NCBI RefSeq assembly: GCF_036924525.1
Contig: NZ_JAZHRU010000001.1
Span: 4,865,001 to 4,929,000 of the forward strand
From: Bradyrhizobium sp. AZCC 1719
GTDB lineage: Bacteria > Pseudomonadota > Alphaproteobacteria > Rhizobiales > Xanthobacteraceae
Length of the DNA stretch: 64,000 bases
Direction of reading: 5' to 3'
The notes beneath the pieces are model-generated. The model had not been told where the DNA came from. It saw nothing but the letters and a program-made list of their open reading frames with translations, and searched no databases. The number at the start of each line of letters is the position of its first letter. Positions within the stretch are counted from its first letter, which is position 1. The position numbers and the translations under genes were made by a program. Shown one piece after another: positions 60,765-64,000 of the stretch.

Positions 60765-63056
60765 ATGGCGTATTGGCGCCGCAGCTCCCGGCAAATGCAG
60801 GCCGCGACCGGCCGGGTCGCGGTTGCGCCGGGGTCGCCCGTGGCGGAGAAGCCGAAATCGCCGCGCTCGCGCATGATGCGGCAATACGATCTGGTCGAGC
60901 GCGTCCGCACGTACAATCCGGATACCAACGAAGACCTGCTCAATCGCGCCTATGTCTACGCCATGAAGGCGCATGGCACGCAGACGCGCGCGTCTGGCGA
61001 TCCCTATTTCTCGCATCCGCTCGAGGTCGCGGCGATCCTGACCAACCTCAAGCTCGACGACGCCACCATCGTCGCCGCACTGCTGCACGACACCATCGAG
61101 GATACCGAGGCGACGCGCGCCGAGATCGACAATATCTTCGGCCACGAGATCGGCGCGCTGGTCGAAGGGCTCACCAAGCTGAAGCGGCTGGAGCTGGTCT
61201 CGCGCGAAGCCAAACAGGCCGAGAACCTGCGCAAGCTCTTGCTGGCGATCGCCGACGACGTCCGCGTGCTCCTGATCAAGCTGGCCGATCGCCTGCACAA
61301 CATGCGCACGCTGGAATTCGTGCCGCATGCCTCGCGCCGCCGCATTGCCGAGGAGACGCTGGACATCTATGCGCCGCTCGCCGGCCGCATGGGCATGCAG
61401 GAGATGCGCGAGGAGCTCGAGGATCTCTCGTTCCATACGCTCGATCCCGAAGCGTATGCGGTGGTGATGCAGCGGCTGGATGCGCTGGCCGATCGAAACC
61501 GCAACCTGATCGGCGAGATCGAAAGCCAACTCTCCAAGAACCTGCAAAAGAACGGCATCACCGCGCGAGTCTATGGCCGCCGCAAGCAGCCGTTTTCGAT
61601 CTGGACCAAGATGGAGCGCAAGTCCGTCGGCTTCGAGCAATTGTCTGATATCTTCGGCTTCCGCATCGTGATGCAGGATGTCGAATCCTGCTACCGCGCG
61701 CTTGGCGTGGTGCACACGACCTGGCCGGTGGTGCCGGGACGCTTCAAGGACTACATCTCGACGCCGAAGCAGAACGACTACCGTTCGCTCCACACCACCG
61801 TGATCGGTCCCGGCAACCAGCGTGTCGAGCTGCAGATCCGCACCGAGGAAATGAACCAGATCGCCGAATTCGGCATTGCCGCACATGCCTTCTACAAGGA
61901 GGGCATGGGCTCGCCGACCGAGCGGCTGGAGCATGAATCCAACGCCTTTGCCTGGCTGCGTCACACCGTCGGCATCCTCTCCGAAAGCGCCAATCCGGAA
62001 GAGTTCCTGGAGCACACCAAGCTCGAATTGTTCCACGACCAGGTGTTCTGCTTCACTCCCAAGGGCAAATTGATTGCGCTGCCGCGGCAGGCCAATGTGA
62101 TCGACTTCGCCTATGCGGTGCATACCGATGTCGGCAACTCGGCGGTCGGCTGCAAGATCAACGGCAAGTTCGCGCCGCTGTCGTCCGAATTGCAGAACGG
62201 CGACGAGGTCGAGGTGTTGACCTCGCAGGCGCAGTCGGCGCCGCCCTCGGCGTGGGAATCGCTTGCGGTCACCGGCAAGGCCCGCGCCGCGATCCGCCGC
62301 GCCACGCGTACCGCGGTGCGCGATCAATATGCGGGACTTGGCCGCCGCATCGTCGACCGCCTGTTTGCCCGCGCCAAGATCGAATACGCCGACGACAAGC
62401 TGAAGGGGGCATTGCCGCGCCTGGCGCGCGCCTCGATCGAGGACGTGATGGCCTCCGTCGGACGTGGTGAGCTGAAGGCCTCCGACGTCGCCCGCGCGAT
62501 GTACCCGGACTACAAGGAAGAGCGGTTGGTGAAGTACGGGGCCAAGAAGAGCCTCGCGGTGAAATTGAAGCTGAAGTCGCCGCCGCATCCGGCGCGCAGC
62601 ACCTCCGTGATCCCGGTGCGCGGCATCAATTCGGATTTGCCGGTGAAATTTGCGCCGAACGGCGGCGCGGTTCCGGGCGACCGCATCGTCGGCATCGTCA
62701 CGCCGGGCGAGGGGATCACGATCTATCCGATCCAATCGCCGGCGCTGAAGGATTTCGAGGAGGAGCCGGAACGCTGGCTCGACGTGCGCTGGGATATCGA
62801 TGAAGCCATGCCGCAGCGTTTCCCGGCGCGGATCCTGGTCCACAACGTCAACGAGCCCGGCAGCCTCGCCCAGGTCGCCACCGTGATCGCCGAGCACGAC
62901 GGCAATATCGACAATATCAGCATGTCGCGCCGCTCGCCGGATTTCACCGAGCTGACCATCGATCTCGAGGTCTATGACCTCAAGCATCTCAGTGCAATTA
63001 TCGCTCAATTGCGTGCCAAGGCCGTCGTCGCCAAGGTCGAGCGCGTCAATGGGTAG
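60765..63056 (+). CDS. Bifunctional (p)ppGpp synthetase/hydrolase (RSH)
   Basis: A 763-residue stringent-response enzyme. The hydrolase domain has VAALLHDTIEDTEATRAEID with the HD pair and ADRLHNMRTLEF; the synthetase domain has FSIWTKMERKSVGFEQLSDIFGFRIVMQDVESCYRALGVVHTTWPVVPGRFKDY and PKQNDYRSLHTTV. A TGS domain (about 395-460) and a C-terminal ACT domain follow. Both active sites look intact. I chose ATG 60765; GTG 60744 and 60762 are alternatives. Alphaproteobacteria usually have one such enzyme, named rsh, relA or spoT. Confidence 0.96.
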   Translation: MAYWRRSSRQMQAATGRVAVAPGSPVAEKPKSPRSRMMRQYDLVERVRTYNPDTNEDLLNRAYVYAMKAHGTQTRASGDPYFSHPLEVAAILTNLKLDDATIVAALLHDTIEDTEATRAEIDNIFGHEIGALVEGLTKLKRLELVSREAKQAENLRKLLLAIADDVRVLLIKLADRLHNMRTLEFVPHASRRRIAEETLDIYAPLAGRMGMQEMREELEDLSFHTLDPEAYAVVMQRLDALADRNRNLIGEIESQLSKNLQKNGITARVYGRRKQPFSIWTKMERKSVGFEQLSDIFGFRIVMQDVESCYRALGVVHTTWPVVPGRFKDYISTPKQNDYRSLHTTVIGPGNQRVELQIRTEEMNQIAEFGIAAHAFYKEGMGSPTERLEHESNAFAWLRHTVGILSESANPEEFLEHTKLELFHDQVFCFTPKGKLIALPRQANVIDFAYAVHTDVGNSAVGCKINGKFAPLSSELQNGDEVEVLTSQAQSAPPSAWESLAVTGKARAAIRRATRTAVRDQYAGLGRRIVDRLFARAKIEYADDKLKGALPRLARASIEDVMASVGRGELKASDVARAMYPDYKEERLVKYGAKKSLAVKLKLKSPPHPARSTSVIPVRGINSDLPVKFAPNGGAVPGDRIVGIVTPGEGITIYPIQSPALKDFEEEPERWLDVRWDIDEAMPQRFPARILVHNVNEPGSLAQVATVIAEHDGNIDNISMSRRSPDFTELTIDLEVYDLKHLSAIIAQLRAKAVVAKVERVNG

Positions 63057-63071
63057 CGCTTACGTCCCCAA

Positions 63072-63170
63072 CCCTCATGGTGAGGAGGCGCTCTTGCGCC
63101 GTCTCGAACCACGAGGCCCGGCTGGTGGCTCTCATCCTTCGAGACGCGCTTCGCGCTCCTCAGGATGAGG
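63072..63170. repeat. Palindromic intergenic repeat, family H
   Basis: CCCTCATGGTGAGGAGGCGC at the left and GCGCTCCTCAGGATGAGG at the right form the outer stem, with CGTCTCGAACCA and CTTCGAGACGCG inside. This layout is widespread in rhizobial genomes. It lies between rsh and pdxJ, whose transcripts are on the same strand. Confidence 0.8.
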
Positions 63171-63218
63171 AACTCGCAGTATAGTCGCAACTTGTTCTGA
63201 ATATCTGCGAGTCCCGAA

Positions 63219-63983
63219 ATGCCGCTTCCCTCCCTCCGCCTCGGCGTCAATGTCGACCACGTCGCCACCTTGCGCAACGCGCGGCGCGGCGAGCGGCCGG
63301 ATCCGGTGCGCGCCGCGCTGCTGGCGATTGAGGCAGGCGCCGATGGCATCACAGCGCATCTGCGAGAGGACCGCCGCCACATCCGCGACAGCGACATGGC
63401 CCGGCTGAAGGCCGAAATATCAAAACCGCTGAATTTCGAGATGGCGGCAACGGAAGACATGCTGCGGATATCGCTAGCGACAAAACCCCACGCCGTATGC
63501 CTGGTGCCGGAGCGCCGCGAAGAACTCACCACCGAGGGCGGATTGGACGTCGTCGGCCAGCACAATGCGCTGGCCCCGTTCATCGCGCGGCTCAACGATG
63601 CCGGCATCCGGGTGTCGCTGTTCATCTCAGCCGACCCGCCGCAGATCGAGATGGCGGCAAAGTTGTGCGCGCCCGTGATCGAGATCCACACCGGCGGCTG
63701 GTGCGACGCCGTGGTCGACGGCCACGCTGACAAGGCCGAGGCGGAATGGCGGCGAATCGTCGAGGGCGCCACCTTGGCGCGGGCGGCGGGGCTGGAGGTC
63801 CATGCCGGCCACGGCCTCGACTACCAGACCGCAGAGACGATTTCAGCGCTGCCCGAGATTGCCGAGCTCAACATCGGCTATTTCATGATGGGGGAGGCCC
63901 TGTTCGTCGGCCTTGGCGAAACCGTGCGGCAGATGCGCTCCGCAATGGACCGCGGCCGCCAGAAAGTCGTGGCCCGGCCATGA
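63219..63983 (+). CDS. pdxJ: Pyridoxine 5'-phosphate synthase
   Basis: A 254-residue TIM-barrel enzyme that makes pyridoxine phosphate from 1-deoxyxylulose-5-phosphate and aminoacetone phosphate. [58 protein letters not shown] and [16 protein letters not shown] carry the phosphate and catalytic residues. The TGA overlaps the acpS ATG by 3 bp. pdxJ-acpS is the usual alphaproteobacterial order. Confidence 0.96.
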   Translation: MPLPSLRLGVNVDHVATLRNARRGERPDPVRAALLAIEAGADGITAHLREDRRHIRDSDMARLKAEISKPLNFEMAATEDMLRISLATKPHAVCLVPERREELTTEGGLDVVGQHNALAPFIARLNDAGIRVSLFISADPPQIEMAAKLCAPVIEIHTGGWCDAVVDGHADKAEAEWRRIVEGATLARAAGLEVHAGHGLDYQTAETISALPEIAELNIGYFMMGEALFVGLGETVRQMRSAMDRGRQKVVARP

Positions 63984-64000
63984 TCATCGGCATCGGTTCC
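63980..64000 (+). CDS. acpS: Holo-ACP synthase, first codons only
   Basis: MIIGIGS is visible, the start of AcpS, which transfers phosphopantetheine to acyl carrier protein. Its ATG overlaps the pdxJ stop as ATGA. The remaining sequence lies beyond the window; the assignment rests on these seven residues and on the pdxJ neighbour. Confidence 0.8.

Noticed and set aside
60717..63008. 763-residue open frame antisense to the RSH gene
   Set aside because: It is the mirror of a strongly supported gene in high-GC DNA; its translation is rich in Arg, His, Asp and Gly without any domain.
1..64000. CRISPR arrays, prophage or insertion sequences
   Set aside because: The repeats seen are single palindromes, not regularly spaced direct repeats, and no transposase, integrase or phage structural gene is visible.

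Overview
The window looks like chromosome of a Bradyrhizobium-type alphaproteobacterium (Hyphomicrobiales, Nitrobacteraceae). I infer this from the high GC content, the DivK-PleD pair, the rpoZ-rsh-pdxJ-acpS order, an EipB-type periplasmic protein, an alpha-type porin, and many short palindromic intergenic repeats of the kind that litter Bradyrhizobium genomes. No phage, plasmid or insertion sequence is visible and there is no CRISPR array. Most of the window is core genome. The accessory material is a HigBA toxin-antitoxin pair, some unrecognised small proteins and the repeats.

Layout. 1-2.9 kb is a minus-strand run (RidA, glycerophosphodiester phosphodiesterase, DUF482 acyltransferase-like, partial HIT protein). 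EipB follows at 3.2 kb. 4.5-7.7 kb is a compact 2-oxo acid dehydrogenase operon (E1 alpha, E1 beta, E2, no E3), followed by GYD and RidA-type proteins. 9.4-13 kb holds DUF3572-dinB (minus) and divK-pleD (plus). 13-16.5 kb has a serine hydrolase and a divergent TetR/MFS pair with a perfect operator-like palindrome. 16.7-25 kb, mostly minus, has rpmG, an FMN monooxygenase, a Nudix protein, DUF983, rnr and topA. 25.2-30.6 kb has small proteins, azoR/HxlR, dprA, an amidase and higBA. 30.6-33.5 kb is plsY, a dihydroorotase-like gene and pyrB (minus). 33.6-37 kb has a VanX-like dipeptidase, an AidB-like dehydrogenase and a CPBP protease. 37-43 kb has an AEC transporter, ruvX, a frameshifted cyclase-family gene, a LysR regulator and two nitronate monooxygenases.

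43.5-47.3 kb is the gatCAB operon with two unrecognised small ORFs inserted between the subunits. 47.3-51.4 kb is gene-poor and contains a 30-residue lysine-rich protein, a Sel1-like protein, a SEC-C protein, a GIY-YIG protein and tRNA-Ser(GCU). 51.4-58.2 kb has a porin, a soluble lytic transglycosylase, dapA, mscL, smpB and a peroxiredoxin. 58.3-64 kb has a uracil-DNA glycosylase, a NYN-domain protein, rpoZ, the bifunctional ppGpp synthetase/hydrolase, pdxJ and the first codons of acpS.

The observations I consider most worth a second look are: a dihydroorotase-like protein beside pyrB that has lost metal ligands; a 38-bp palindromic module nested in two unrelated repeat families; a nitronate monooxygenase whose C-terminus and stop codon lie in a repeat; an apparent one-base frameshift in a cyclase-family gene; the two extra ORFs inside gatCAB; and several micro-ORFs with strong ribosome binding sites (43.0-43.3 kb and 47.9 kb). 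I did not find a clear-cut new multi-gene system; the gat insertions come closest.
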